Positions 42,452 to 51,559 of a stretch of DNA of 64,000 nt are shown here, piece after piece (the first letter of the stretch is position 1; every line of letters begins with the position of its first letter). The DNA is from Gudongella sp049310905 (GTDB lineage: Bacteria; Bacillota; Clostridia; Tissierellales; Tissierellaceae). Both the position numbers and the translations under genes were made by a program. Under the pieces are notes generated by a model. It made no database searches and was not told the origin of the DNA. It worked only from the letters and a program-made list of their open reading frames with translations. Where the stretch lies: assembly GCF_049310905.1 (NCBI RefSeq), contig NZ_JBMEMN010000006.1:18651-82650 (forward strand). The letters are read 5' to 3'.

Positions 42452-44228
42452 TTTTCAATTCAACCTTTATATGAACCTCTTCTAGCTGTTTCTCTGAAGC
42501 ATTTGTAGGTGCATCTGTCATCAAGCAGGTAGCTGATTGGGTTTTTGGAAATGCAATGACATCTCTTATGTTATTGCTACCTGAGAACAACATCACCAAT
42601 CTATCCAGTCCAAATGCAATTCCTCCGTGTGGAGGAGTTCCGTACTTAAATGCATCCAATAGGAATCCAAATTTTGATTGTGCTTCTTCTTTACTGAATC
42701 CTAAAGCGCTAAACATTCTTGATTGAAGTTGTGAATTGTTTATTCTGATGCTACCTCCACCCATCTCATCTCCATTGATTACAAGGTCGTAAGCCTTTGC
42801 TCTAACTTTGAATGGTTCACTCTCAAGCATCGCAATATCCTCTTCTACCGGATGTGTGAAAGGGTGGTGCTTAGCAACATATCTATTTTCCTCTTCATCG
42901 TATTCAAAAAGTGGGAAGTCAGTTATCCAAAGAATTTTATAATCATCTCTTGAAATAAGTTCAAGTCTTCTCGCTAATTCATTTCTAAGGTTACCCAGAC
43001 TATCATTTGCTATATCCAGTTTATCAGCTACAAAAAGCAATAAGTCACCGATCTTAGCTTCGAATAATTCAACTATCGCACTCATTTCATCATCACTGAA
43101 GAACTTGCCAATAGGTGAACTAATTCCTTCTTCTGTCAACTTGATCCAAGCCAGTCCTTTTGCACCGTATGTTTTGGCATGGTCTTCTAACTTGCTGATG
43201 TCTTTACGAGTAAATTTATCAGCACCATACTTCACATTTATCCCTTTGACCACACCACCTGATTTGATTGTATCATCAAAAACCTTGAACCCGCAGCCAC
43301 TTAATAGCTCAGTTGCATTTATGAGTTCTAGTCCAAATCTAAGATCAGGCTTATCTACTCCATATCTTTCCATGGCTTCATCATATGTCATTCTCAATAA
43401 TGGAAGTTCAATATCGATTCCCTTAATCTCCTTGAAGAGTTTTTTAACCAGTTTTTCATTGATTTCAAGAACATCTTCAACATCCACAAAACTCATTTCG
43501 ATATCAACCTGAGTAAATTCAGGTTGTCTGTTCGCTCTTAAATCTTCGTCTCTGAAACATTTCACTATTTGATAGTAGCGATCCATACCAGAAACCATCA
43601 ATAACTGCTTCATAAGCTGAGGCGATTGTGGCAATGCATAAAACTGTCCTGGATTCACTCTGCTTGGTACAAGATAATCTCTTGCTCCCTCAGGTGTAGG
43701 TTTTGTCAACATTGGTGTCTCAATTTCTACAAAATCATTATCATGGAAAAAATCCCTGACTACCTTGGAAATATTTGCCCTTAGCTTTAAATTATCCTGC
43801 ATCTCAGATTTTCTTAAATCAAGATATCTATACTTAAGTCTCATTGTCTCACTTACATTGTCATCATTCTTGATATAAATTGGTGGCGTCTCAGCTTCAT
43901 CAAGTATTCTGATTTCTTCAGCAAGTACTTCTATGTTGCCAGTTGGAATGTTTGGATTTTTTGATTGTCTTTCTCTTACTGTCCCTCTTATTGCAAGTAC
44001 ATACTCTGATCTTACTGACTCAGCCTTCTCCATCATGTCTTTTTGTGCTTCATCATCAAAAACTATCTGAACTATCCCTGTTGTATCTCTCAGGTCAATA
44101 AAAAGAAGTCCGCCAAGGTTTCTTTCTCTTTGTACCCAGCCCATCAGAATAACTTCACTACCTACATCTTCCATCCTCAAATTACCACACATGTTAGTGC
44201 GTCTAAGATTTCCCATTCTTTCTCCCAT
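42444..44228 (-). CDS. aspS: Aspartyl-tRNA synthetase
   Basis: Class IIb synthetase, 594 residues from the ATG at 44228 with AAGGAGG 9 nt before it; the frame extends 12 codons further but into the T-box terminator. N-terminal OB anticodon-binding domain (VILMGWVQRERNLGGLLFIDLRD), class II motifs (FVEIETPMLTKPTPEGARDYLVPSR; CFRDEDLRANRQPEFTQVDIEMS; GIAFGLDRLVMLF), and the bacterial GAD insertion at about 290-420. Charging aspartate alone or both Asp and Asn cannot be seen from sequence, but AsnA in this window makes asparagine directly. Regulated by a T-box. Confidence 0.97.
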   Translation of the reverse strand: MGERMGNLRRTNMCGNLRMEDVGSEVILMGWVQRERNLGGLLFIDLRDTTGIVQIVFDDEAQKDMMEKAESVRSEYVLAIRGTVRERQSKNPNIPTGNIEVLAEEIRILDEAETPPIYIKNDDNVSETMRLKYRYLDLRKSEMQDNLKLRANISKVVRDFFHDNDFVEIETPMLTKPTPEGARDYLVPSRVNPGQFYALPQSPQLMKQLLMVSGMDRYYQIVKCFRDEDLRANRQPEFTQVDIEMSFVDVEDVLEINEKLVKKLFKEIKGIDIELPLLRMTYDEAMERYGVDKPDLRFGLELINATELLSGCGFKVFDDTIKSGGVVKGINVKYGADKFTRKDISKLEDHAKTYGAKGLAWIKLTEEGISSPIGKFFSDDEMSAIVELFEAKIGDLLLFVADKLDIANDSLGNLRNELARRLELISRDDYKILWITDFPLFEYDEEENRYVAKHHPFTHPVEEDIAMLESEPFKVRAKAYDLVINGDEMGGGSIRINNSQLQSRMFSALGFSKEEAQSKFGFLLDAFKYGTPPHGGIAFGLDRLVMLFSGSNNIRDVIAFPKTQSATCLMTDAPTNASEKQLEEVHIKVELKNE

Positions 44229-44244
44229 AATTCTTTCCTCCTTA

Positions 44245-44287
44245 AAAAAAATAAAACCCCTCATCTCTGATTTTCAGGGACGAGAGG
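44245..44287 (-). terminator. T-box terminator before aspS
   Basis: Minus strand CCTCTCGTCCCTGA pairs with TCAGAGATGAGGGG (13 of 14 positions, one C-A mismatch, 3-nt loop), followed by TTTTATTTTTTTT. It is the alternative to the T-box antiterminator. Confidence 0.9.
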
Positions 44288-44470
44288 CTATCTCGCGGTA
44301 CCACCCTAATTAGGTTTTCCTCACTCAATTTATAACGTATTTCACGAGCAGATTAACTGCTGACTCAAAGGTGTCTTCATAGAATGTTGGTGCTGAATTC
44401 CCACCATCATCAGCTCTCTTCTACCAAATGAAACTATTACTCTTCCTTATCAAAGTCTGTTTATTTAATT
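44288..44470 (-). promoter_or_regulatory. T-box leader, GAC (Asp) specifier, upstream of aspS
   Basis: Contains the T-box motif AGGGTGGTACCGCGAGA (44307-44291) that pairs with the CCA end of uncharged tRNA, and a stem I with a specifier bulge GAC in ATGAAGACACCTTTGAGT, matching Asp. Uncharged tRNA-Asp should favour antitermination and raise aspS-tcdA expression. Confidence 0.92.
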
Positions 44471-44476
44471 TAGATA

Positions 44477-44506
44477 ATTATAAAATAAATACATCCTATA
44501 TGTCAA
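44477..44506 (-). promoter_or_regulatory. Promoter of the aspS T-box transcript
   Basis: Minus strand perfect TTGACA (44506-44501), 18-nt spacer, perfect TATAAT (44482-44477). Its -35 overlaps the last codons of hemZ. Confidence 0.88.
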
Positions 44507-45995
44507 GATGAATCTTATCCCATGAGTCTTCAATTTCCTTGATTTTCTGCCTTTTCCTGGATTTTAGTTCAGACAACCTATCCATATATTCCCTGAGATT
44601 TCTGAAGTTGGCTATAGTATCAATACTATTGTGAACTTTGTTGTAAAGTTTAGTTGTGGAACCCATTCCAATTCCTATGATTGTTTCTTTCTCTTCCATA
44701 ATTGAAATATTATAGACACATGGGTTTTCTCTTTTGCTGTAACCGATATTCTCAAAATTTCCCATTATCTGTTTTTGCCGATACAAATAATAAGGAATCA
44801 TATTATTTCGCAATGCAAATTCAGATGTTAAACTCAACATTTTCTGAATCTCATCTGCAGAAGCCATAAAATAATTATCTCTTTCAAGTATAAACTCAGA
44901 ACCCTTTTTCATAGCCAGTGTGTGAACAGTAAGATTGTCTGGTTGCAGTGTCTCAAGAATTCTTAGTGTATTCTCCATGTCTTTGCGGTCTTCACCAGGC
45001 AATCCAACAATCAGGTCCATATTTACAGTTTCAATCCCAACTTTCTTGCTTAATCTATATGTTTCAATTATGTCCTCTGCCGAATGTTTTCGGCCGATTA
45101 CTTTTAGGGTATTATCATTCATTGACTGTGGATTAATACTAATTCTGTTAACCTTATACCCTTTAAACAACTGAAGGTATTCCATGTCGATCGTATCAGG
45201 TCGTCCAGCTTCCACAGTAAGTTCCTTTATCCCTGAAAAATTTTCATTAATATAGCTTAAAATCTTTTTCATAAGGCTTATAGGCAAAGATGTTGGAGTT
45301 CCACCTCCAATATACACTGTATTGAGGTCCCAATTTTTCATCATTGTGAGTGTATCTTGCAGTTCATTTATTATACAATCTACATAGTCACTCATAAAAT
45401 CTGAATGTTTGCTTGCTATTAAGGTCGGAAAGGAGCAGTAAAAACACTTGGTTGGGCAAAATGGAATTCCAATATATATACTATAGCTGTTTCTTGCTAT
45501 TGATTCTAAAATCATTCTTTGGCTATACGATACTTCAGTTATAAGCTTTGCCTTATCATCCCTAAGCAAATAGGAATTAGTCAGGACATCAATAATCTCA
45601 TTATATGTCATACCTTTGTCAATTAGCATTTTTGACACTTTAACAGGACGTATCCCTGTCAGTATTCCCCATGGAAGCTCAGTCTTCAAATTTCTATCCA
45701 ATACCTTGTAAATAAGGTGCTTGATTGTGTTATTTCTGGAAGCTTTCTCTCCCCTATAAAATTCTTTATCCAAATAAGAAGCTTTTTCCTTGTCAATAAT
45801 TCTATCGTTCCTAATCAATGAAACCTGGTAAAATTCATCAAACAATGTGATTTCAAGTATGTCACCTTCAATATTTTCATACATTGAATTATTCTCATGA
45901 ATTATTCTTACTTCCTTGTCTCCGTAAAAAGCCCTTACCAATTCGTAAGGGTCCTGGGTTTTAATACTGTTATCATTAGTTGTAATATTTATCAT
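44496..45995 (-). CDS. hemZ: Radical SAM coproporphyrinogen-III oxidase-like protein HemZ
   Basis: 499 residues of the HemN/HemZ group. The radical-SAM site IGIPFCPTKCFYCSFPT contains CxxxCxxC, followed by VYIGGGTPTSLP and RISINPQSMNDNTLKVIGR. Length and the N-terminal extension of about 160 residues fit HemZ rather than HemW. HemZ in B. subtilis is an oxygen-independent coproporphyrinogen oxidase; no other haem gene is nearby, so oxidase activity is a family inference. Its usual neighbour aspS is here. Confidence 0.9.
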   Translation of the reverse strand: MINITTNDNSIKTQDPYELVRAFYGDKEVRIIHENNSMYENIEGDILEITLFDEFYQVSLIRNDRIIDKEKASYLDKEFYRGEKASRNNTIKHLIYKVLDRNLKTELPWGILTGIRPVKVSKMLIDKGMTYNEIIDVLTNSYLLRDDKAKLITEVSYSQRMILESIARNSYSIYIGIPFCPTKCFYCSFPTLIASKHSDFMSDYVDCIINELQDTLTMMKNWDLNTVYIGGGTPTSLPISLMKKILSYINENFSGIKELTVEAGRPDTIDMEYLQLFKGYKVNRISINPQSMNDNTLKVIGRKHSAEDIIETYRLSKKVGIETVNMDLIVGLPGEDRKDMENTLRILETLQPDNLTVHTLAMKKGSEFILERDNYFMASADEIQKMLSLTSEFALRNNMIPYYLYRQKQIMGNFENIGYSKRENPCVYNISIMEEKETIIGIGMGSTTKLYNKVHNSIDTIANFRNLREYMDRLSELKSRKRQKIKEIEDSWDKIHLDI

Positions 45996-46060
45996 TTTAT
46001 CACTTTTCTCTATTTTTATACTAATAGTAAAGTTCTACTCTCATAAATCAAGATCTTTTT

Positions 46061-46684
46061 TTATAAGTTTCTAATGAAAGGATTGTTCTTCTTCTCAAAA
46101 CCGATTGTGGAATCTTCTCCATGCCCAGGATAAATTTTGGTTTCTTCCGCAAGTACCATTAATTTACTCATTATACTTTCAATCAGCATATCGAAATCAC
46201 CACCATAAAGATCAGTTCTACCAATTGATCCCTTGAATAAAGTATCACCTGTAATCAGGATATTATCCATCAGAATGCAGATTCCACCTCTCGTGTGCCC
46301 AGGAGTATGGATTATCTTGATTTCCTTATTCCCTACAAGGATAATTTCACCATCCTTAAGCAATATATCCGGTTTAAAACTTACATCTCCTATTGGCATT
46401 GAAGTAGATAGATTCAAATCAGCATTTTTAACCATATCCTCATCAGCGGAATGAACCATAACAGGAATTTTTAGCTTGTTTTTTAGCTCCATGACCCCAC
46501 CAATATGATCACCATGACCATGTGTCAGTATAATCGAATCTACTCTAATCCCTTTAGCTGTTATATAAGACATTATGTCCTCCACATCACCAGCTGGGTC
46601 TACAACTATACCCTTCCCATCTTCTGTGTGTATAATATAACAGTTAGCTGCATATACTCCTGCCTGCAGTCTCTTCACAATCAT
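46061..46684 (-). CDS. MBL-fold metallohydrolase (glyoxalase II-like)
   Basis: 207 residues of the metallo-beta-lactamase fold. Motifs: ILTHGHGDHIGGV (THxHxDH zinc site), HTPGHTRGGICIL, TGDTLFKGSIGRTDL and IYPGHGEDST, giving the full two-metal set. The compact form is the RoxA/YcbL-like or hydroxyacylglutathione-hydrolase-like group; substrate unknown. It lies 15 nt after dtd in the relA-dtd-MBL-hemZ run common in Clostridia. Confidence 0.93.
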   Translation of the reverse strand: MIVKRLQAGVYAANCYIIHTEDGKGIVVDPAGDVEDIMSYITAKGIRVDSIILTHGHGDHIGGVMELKNKLKIPVMVHSADEDMVKNADLNLSTSMPIGDVSFKPDILLKDGEIILVGNKEIKIIHTPGHTRGGICILMDNILITGDTLFKGSIGRTDLYGGDFDMLIESIMSKLMVLAEETKIYPGHGEDSTIGFEKKNNPFIRNL

Positions 46685-46699
46685 TAAAAAATTCCTCCC

Positions 46700-47149
46700 T
46701 TAAAATAACTTGGTACTGTCTAAAAGAATTGTAACTGGACCATCATTTACATACTCAACCATCATATGTGCACCAAAAACCCCTGACTGAGTTTTTATCC
46801 CCATTTTTGTAGTTCTATCAATAAATTTTCTATAAAGCTGGTCTCCAACTTGTGGTGAAGCTGCATCTGTAAAGCTTGGTCGTTTACCCTTTCTAGCATC
46901 CCCGTAAAGTGTAAATTGTGATATGGCAAGTATATCTCCTTCAACATCCTGAACTGATAGGTTCATCTTTTCATTTTCATCTTCAAAGATTCTAAGCCCT
47001 GCAACTTTGTTTACTATATAGTCAAGGTCAGCTTCTGTGTCATCCTCACCTACCCCGAGATACACCAAAAGTCCTTTTCCTATTTCACCTACAACCTCAT
47101 TCTCCACAATAACCTTGCCGGTTGTAATTCTCTGAACAACTGCCCTCAT
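46700..47149 (-). CDS. dtd: D-aminoacyl-tRNA deacylase
   Basis: Removes D-amino acids (and glycine) from mischarged tRNAs. 149 residues with MRAVVQRITTGKVIVE, the catalytic ILAISQFTLYGD and the C-terminal Gly-cisPro motif in VNDGPVTILLDS. It starts 13 nt after relA, the classic relA-dtd pair. Confidence 0.97.
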   Translation of the reverse strand: MRAVVQRITTGKVIVENEVVGEIGKGLLVYLGVGEDDTEADLDYIVNKVAGLRIFEDENEKMNLSVQDVEGDILAISQFTLYGDARKGKRPSFTDAASPQVGDQLYRKFIDRTTKMGIKTQSGVFGAHMMVEYVNDGPVTILLDSTKLF

Positions 47150-47162
47150 TCATTTACCTCCT

Positions 47163-49325
47163 TTATGCTGTGACTCTGTAAACGTCGAATACATTACCGA
47201 TTTTCCTAACTTTCTTCATTAAATCAGTTAATTGTTCCTTATCATGTATTTCAAGAATCATAGTTATCATTACTGATTTATCTTTATTGGTTCTTGCATT
47301 TAGTGAAACCAGACCTATATCGGCATCGTTTATCTTAAGTGCAATTTCCGCCAACAATCCTGGTCGGTCTGCTGCTCTTACTTGAATTTCTGCATTATAG
47401 GAAGCTTTCTTCTCGAAATCCCAGGAAACTTCAATTAATCTTTCTTCTTCAGTAAGATCAGATTTAATGTTAGGGCAGTCAGTTCTGTGTATAGAGACTC
47501 CCCTTCCTCTTGTAATAAATCCTACGATATCATCACCAGGCACTGGATTACAACATTTTGAGAATCTTACCTTTATATTGTCAATCCCTTTGACCTTGAT
47601 TCCTTGAGTATGCTTTGGCTTTGATTTTCTGGCTGATTTTTGAATGCTACTTTCAATAATGTCTTTTTCCTCAGGTTTAAAATGATCACTATAAATCTCT
47701 TTCAGTTTATTGATAACCTGATTCAAGGTAATACTGCCATAACCAATAGATGCATACAAATCATCAATCGAATTAATACTTACCTTGGTTGCAATATTCT
47801 TTAGCCATTCTTCTTTGAGTATGTCAGAAGGTTTATAGCCAAGACGTTTTATTTCCTTTTCAAGATACTCCTTACCCTTTGAAACATTCTTATCTCTTTC
47901 CTTGAGTTTGAAATATTGCTTGATTTTAGTCTTCGCCTGGTTGCTCTTAACAATCTTCAACCAGTCCCTACTTGGTCCGTTACTGTTTGAACTTGTAATT
48001 ACCTCAACTATACTACCATTTCTCAATTTATGATTCAAAGGTACTATACGGTTGTCCACTTTTGCTCCAACACATTTATTCCCTACATCCGTATGCACTC
48101 TATATGCAAAATCTATAGGAGTTGAACCTTCAGGTAAGTTTATGACATCGCCTTTAGGCGTAAATACAAAAACTTCATCGGTGAAGAAATCTATCTTAAG
48201 AGCTTCCATAAACTCTTTTGGATCACTTAGATCACTCTGCCACTCCATAAGTTGTCTCAACCAGGTAAGCTTTTCATCAAAATTATCTGTTTTTGGATTG
48301 CCTTCTTTGTATTTCCAATGTGCCGCAATACCATATTCTGCAGTTCTGTGCATTTCGTAGGTTCTAATCTGCACTTCGAAAATTTCGCCTTTATTCCCCA
48401 TAACTGTTGTATGAAGTGATTGGTACATATTAGGCTTAGGCATGGCGACATAATCCTTGAATCTTCCTGGCAATGGTTTCCATAAAGTATGGACGATACC
48501 AAGTGCACCGTAACAATCCTTAATATTATCAACTAAAATCCTTACTGCTGTTAAGTCATATATCTGTTCAAATGCCTTTCCCTGGTACATCATCTTTTTA
48601 TATATGCTGTAAAAATTTTTTGGTCTCCCGTTGATGTCAGCCTTGATACCCATTTCTCCAAGTTTTTGATGAAGTACATTTATTATTTCATCTATATATG
48701 TTTCTCTTTCAAGTCTCCTTTTTGAGACCTTGTCAACAAGATCATAGTAATTTTCCGGGTCAAGATATCGTAAAGATAAATCTTCAAGTTCCCATTTGAT
48801 TTTAGAAATACCAAGTCTGTGAGCTATAGGTGCATAAATTTCAAGAGTCTCGATTGCTTTTTCTTTTTTCTTCTCGTCTGTCATGTATTCAAGAGTTCTC
48901 ATATTGTGGAGTCTGTCAGCGAGTTTAACAATAATCACACGAATATCCTTAGCCATGGCAACAACCATTTTACGGAGATTTTCCGCTTGATTTTCCTGTT
49001 TGGTCTTATAATGAAGCTTTTTCAATTTTGTTACTCCATCCACCATATCAGCAACTTCTTCGCCAAATTCTTCCTTGATTTTATCATATCCAACATTAGT
49101 ATCTTCGATGACATCATGAAGTAACCCTGCAATTACAGTTGGTGTATCCATGCTAAGATCTGCTAGTAGCATGGCCACATGTACAGGATGCACAAAATAC
49201 TTCTCACCTGAATTTCTAACCTGTCCTTCATGGGCAGACTCAGCAAAGTTATATGCTTTAATTATTAGTTCCATATCTGCCTGCGGATTGTATTGTTCAA
49301 TTCTCATCAGCAATTTTTCTAACAT
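47163..49325 (-). CDS. relA: Bifunctional (p)ppGpp synthetase/hydrolase RelA/SpoT (Rel)
   Basis: Stringent-response enzyme, 720 residues from the ATG at 49325 (GAGGG site). HD hydrolase domain with HPVHVAMLLADL and LLHDVIEDTN (metal HD residues intact, so hydrolysis is expected), synthetase with RFKDYVAMPKPNMYQSLHTTV, TGS domain (VFTPKGDVINLPEGSTPIDFAY), zinc-finger part (RFSKCCNPVPGDDIVGFI) and an ACT domain at the end (VRAADRPGLLAEIALKIND). The apt gene usually found between recJ and relA is absent; recJ ends 4 nt before relA. Confidence 0.97.
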   Translation of the reverse strand: MLEKLLMRIEQYNPQADMELIIKAYNFAESAHEGQVRNSGEKYFVHPVHVAMLLADLSMDTPTVIAGLLHDVIEDTNVGYDKIKEEFGEEVADMVDGVTKLKKLHYKTKQENQAENLRKMVVAMAKDIRVIIVKLADRLHNMRTLEYMTDEKKKEKAIETLEIYAPIAHRLGISKIKWELEDLSLRYLDPENYYDLVDKVSKRRLERETYIDEIINVLHQKLGEMGIKADINGRPKNFYSIYKKMMYQGKAFEQIYDLTAVRILVDNIKDCYGALGIVHTLWKPLPGRFKDYVAMPKPNMYQSLHTTVMGNKGEIFEVQIRTYEMHRTAEYGIAAHWKYKEGNPKTDNFDEKLTWLRQLMEWQSDLSDPKEFMEALKIDFFTDEVFVFTPKGDVINLPEGSTPIDFAYRVHTDVGNKCVGAKVDNRIVPLNHKLRNGSIVEVITSSNSNGPSRDWLKIVKSNQAKTKIKQYFKLKERDKNVSKGKEYLEKEIKRLGYKPSDILKEEWLKNIATKVSINSIDDLYASIGYGSITLNQVINKLKEIYSDHFKPEEKDIIESSIQKSARKSKPKHTQGIKVKGIDNIKVRFSKCCNPVPGDDIVGFITRGRGVSIHRTDCPNIKSDLTEEERLIEVSWDFEKKASYNAEIQVRAADRPGLLAEIALKINDADIGLVSLNARTNKDKSVMITMILEIHDKEQLTDLMKKVRKIGNVFDVYRVTA

Positions 49326-49329
49326 AGTC

Positions 49330-51108
49330 TCACCCTCTTGGTCTGGATCTATCAAAACGATAGTTGTTTATGACAATTTGTATGCTTGCTCTTCCCATAT
49401 ACTCATTTATTGCAGGATTAAAGATTATATCCATCGTCACACTATTGGCAATTCCTGAAGTAAGCCTTTTTCTTTCTTCTAAACCATAATAATAATCTAC
49501 TTCTTCTATCCACTTATCTCCATCGCAAAACATGATCGCTTCAATTTTCCCTGGTGAAGGATTGTCGAAATCAATTTTTACAACATTTCTTCTAGTTCCC
49601 AGAATTATGGCTTTTGAGAGATTCAATCCCTTTAGCCCAAATGTAGGTTTGGGATTGCCTTTTCCAAAAGGTTCCAACCTACCAATGTCATCTATAAATT
49701 CATAACTAATATTCTCAAGCGGCATAGCCATATCTATATATACCCTTTTTACAAGGTCTTCATCCTCTAAATTTGTGTTGTTATTTAGACATTCTCTTAA
49801 TCTATCAATGTTTTCTTTCTTTAGAGAAAGGCCCGCAGCCATTGGGTGCCCCCCAAACCTTCCTAGAAGCGTTCTACACCTTGATAGTTCCTCAAACATG
49901 TTATATGCGTCTATTGACCTTCCAGAGCCCTTAACGCCTTCTTTAGCTCTTGTGAGCACTATCGTAGGTCTATTATACTTTTCTTTTATCCTACCTGCAA
50001 TTATTCCTGCAACACTTTCGTGTGTTTCTGGAGCATATGCAACTAGCACTTTATCATTAATATACTTTTCTTCAATCATTTTCCCAACTTCTATTGTACC
50101 AATTTCTGTAAGACTTTTCCTTTGATCATTTAGCTTCCTGAGTTTTATAGCTATTTCGTTGGCTTCATACTCATCTTTTGATAGCAGCAGCTGCAAACCA
50201 AGCAATGCACTATCAAGTCTTCCAGAAGCATTTAAGCTTGGACCGATAACAAACCCAACATGGTATACAGTGATTGCCTTGTCTTCAAGTCCAGACTCGT
50301 TTATTAAGGCTTTCAATCCTAAATTAGAAGTATTATTTAGCCTTTCCAAACCTTCCTTGACCAGAATTCTATTTTCTCCCACTAAATCAACTACATCGCA
50401 AATGGTTGCAATTGCAACCATTTCCAATAAATTTTTAATATCAACTTTCAATTTTGATATCCTTATAAGATGATCTGCAAGTTTAAATGCAACACCAGCT
50501 CCACACAAATTTTTGTATGGGTATTGACAACTATGTTTTTTGGGGTTTAGAACACAATCTGCTTCAGGTAAAATGCTTACTTGTTTTCCGTCCTTTTCAA
50601 TGTAAGGTATGTCGTGATGATCTGTTATTATCATAGTCATACCCATTTTCTTACCTGTCTTTATTGCTTCAAAAGCAGCTATTCCGTTATCGCAAGTGAT
50701 TATTGTATCAACTGACGCTGCCTTTGCTTTGAGTACAATATGATTGTTTATTCCATAACCGTCCTGTATCCTATCAGGAATCGTAAAATCAACATCCGCA
50801 CCTACTTGACTCAACACACTGAAAAGTACATAGGTTGACATTATTCCATCAACATCAAAATCTCCTACTATAAGGATCTTTTTACCGGTTTCGATTTTAT
50901 GCATGATAAGTCTTCCAGCTGCATCCATATCATGCATAAGCAAAGGATCATGCAGCTTTTCTATGTCGGGATTAAGAAAAGCATCAATCTCATTTTGTTC
51001 TGTTAATCCCCTGTTTATTAAAAGCTTTGCTAAAGGCTTTGAAATTTTATTCTCTGACACAATCCTGGAGATATCTCCAGGATTGTTCTTAATAAACCAT
51101 TTTTCCAA
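49330..51108 (-). CDS. recJ: Single-stranded-DNA 5'-3' exonuclease RecJ
   Basis: 592 residues. DHH phosphoesterase motifs: VGDFDVDGIMSTYVL, ITDHHDIPY, CGAGVAFKLADHLI and the DHHA1 motif RFGGHPMAAGLS, followed by an OB domain (ISYEFIDDIGRLEPFGKGNPKPTF). This is a normal RecJ of DNA repair. It precedes relA, and a terminator separates it from the LapA-like gene. Confidence 0.97.
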   Translation of the reverse strand: MEKWFIKNNPGDISRIVSENKISKPLAKLLINRGLTEQNEIDAFLNPDIEKLHDPLLMHDMDAAGRLIMHKIETGKKILIVGDFDVDGIMSTYVLFSVLSQVGADVDFTIPDRIQDGYGINNHIVLKAKAASVDTIITCDNGIAAFEAIKTGKKMGMTMIITDHHDIPYIEKDGKQVSILPEADCVLNPKKHSCQYPYKNLCGAGVAFKLADHLIRISKLKVDIKNLLEMVAIATICDVVDLVGENRILVKEGLERLNNTSNLGLKALINESGLEDKAITVYHVGFVIGPSLNASGRLDSALLGLQLLLSKDEYEANEIAIKLRKLNDQRKSLTEIGTIEVGKMIEEKYINDKVLVAYAPETHESVAGIIAGRIKEKYNRPTIVLTRAKEGVKGSGRSIDAYNMFEELSRCRTLLGRFGGHPMAAGLSLKKENIDRLRECLNNNTNLEDEDLVKRVYIDMAMPLENISYEFIDDIGRLEPFGKGNPKPTFGLKGLNLSKAIILGTRRNVVKIDFDNPSPGKIEAIMFCDGDKWIEEVDYYYGLEERKRLTSGIANSVTMDIIFNPAINEYMGRASIQIVINNYRFDRSRPRG

Positions 51109-51122
51109 AAAATCACTCCAAT

Positions 51123-51159
51123 AAAAAAATAGAATTTAGATAATATTATCTAAATTCTA
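51123..51159 (-). terminator. Terminator after the LapA-like gene (30-nt palindrome)
   Basis: A 30-nt perfect palindrome (51130-51159, 15-bp arms without loop) is followed on the minus strand by seven U residues. It lies between the LapA-like gene and recJ and probably ends the secD-secF-lapA transcript. Confidence 0.85.
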
Positions 51160-51172
51160 CCACTTAACAGCT

Positions 51173-51535
51173 TCAATTTCCAGAAAAATCATTCTCCACT
51201 TCCGATTCAGACAATGATTCATCGTTTCTTCCATAAAGCAGTTTTAACTGCTCCTCTTTTTCCTCTACTCTTTTCAAAAGCAACTGATTTTCTGACTTTT
51301 GAGTTTCGACACTATTTCTAAGCTCTTTTATCTGCTTCTTAAGTTTCATTTCCCTTAAAACACCGAACGACGTAGCAACCGCAGCTCCAAGTAAAACTGA
51401 GATGAAAATCACAATAGCCTGTGATAGCATTACCCTTGCAAAAACAAAATCTATTTCTACTACATCCCCATTACTTAAAGCAAAAATACCAATGATAATG
51501 GCCAACACCAATATAAATATAAAACTCTTTTGCAT
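51173..51535 (-). CDS. LapA-domain membrane protein (DUF1049)
   Basis: 120 residues from the ATG at 51535. Two membrane helices (SFIFILVLAIIIGIFALSNGD and SQAIVIFISVLLGAAVATSF) are followed by a cytosolic coiled coil (about 70-110). This is the DUF1049/LapA domain of lipopolysaccharide-assembly type, which in Gram-positives is of unknown role. GGGGGG lies before the start. It follows secF by 19 nt. Confidence 0.88.
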   Translation of the reverse strand: MQKSFIFILVLAIIIGIFALSNGDVVEIDFVFARVMLSQAIVIFISVLLGAAVATSFGVLREMKLKKQIKELRNSVETQKSENQLLLKRVEEKEEQLKLLYGRNDESLSESEVENDFSGN

Positions 51536-51559
51536 TTCCATCCCCCCAGTTTAGTCTTT

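Noticed and set aside
43105..43512. 135-codon plus-strand open frame
   Set aside because: Antisense shadow of aspS; amino-acid content is typical of reverse-frame translation.
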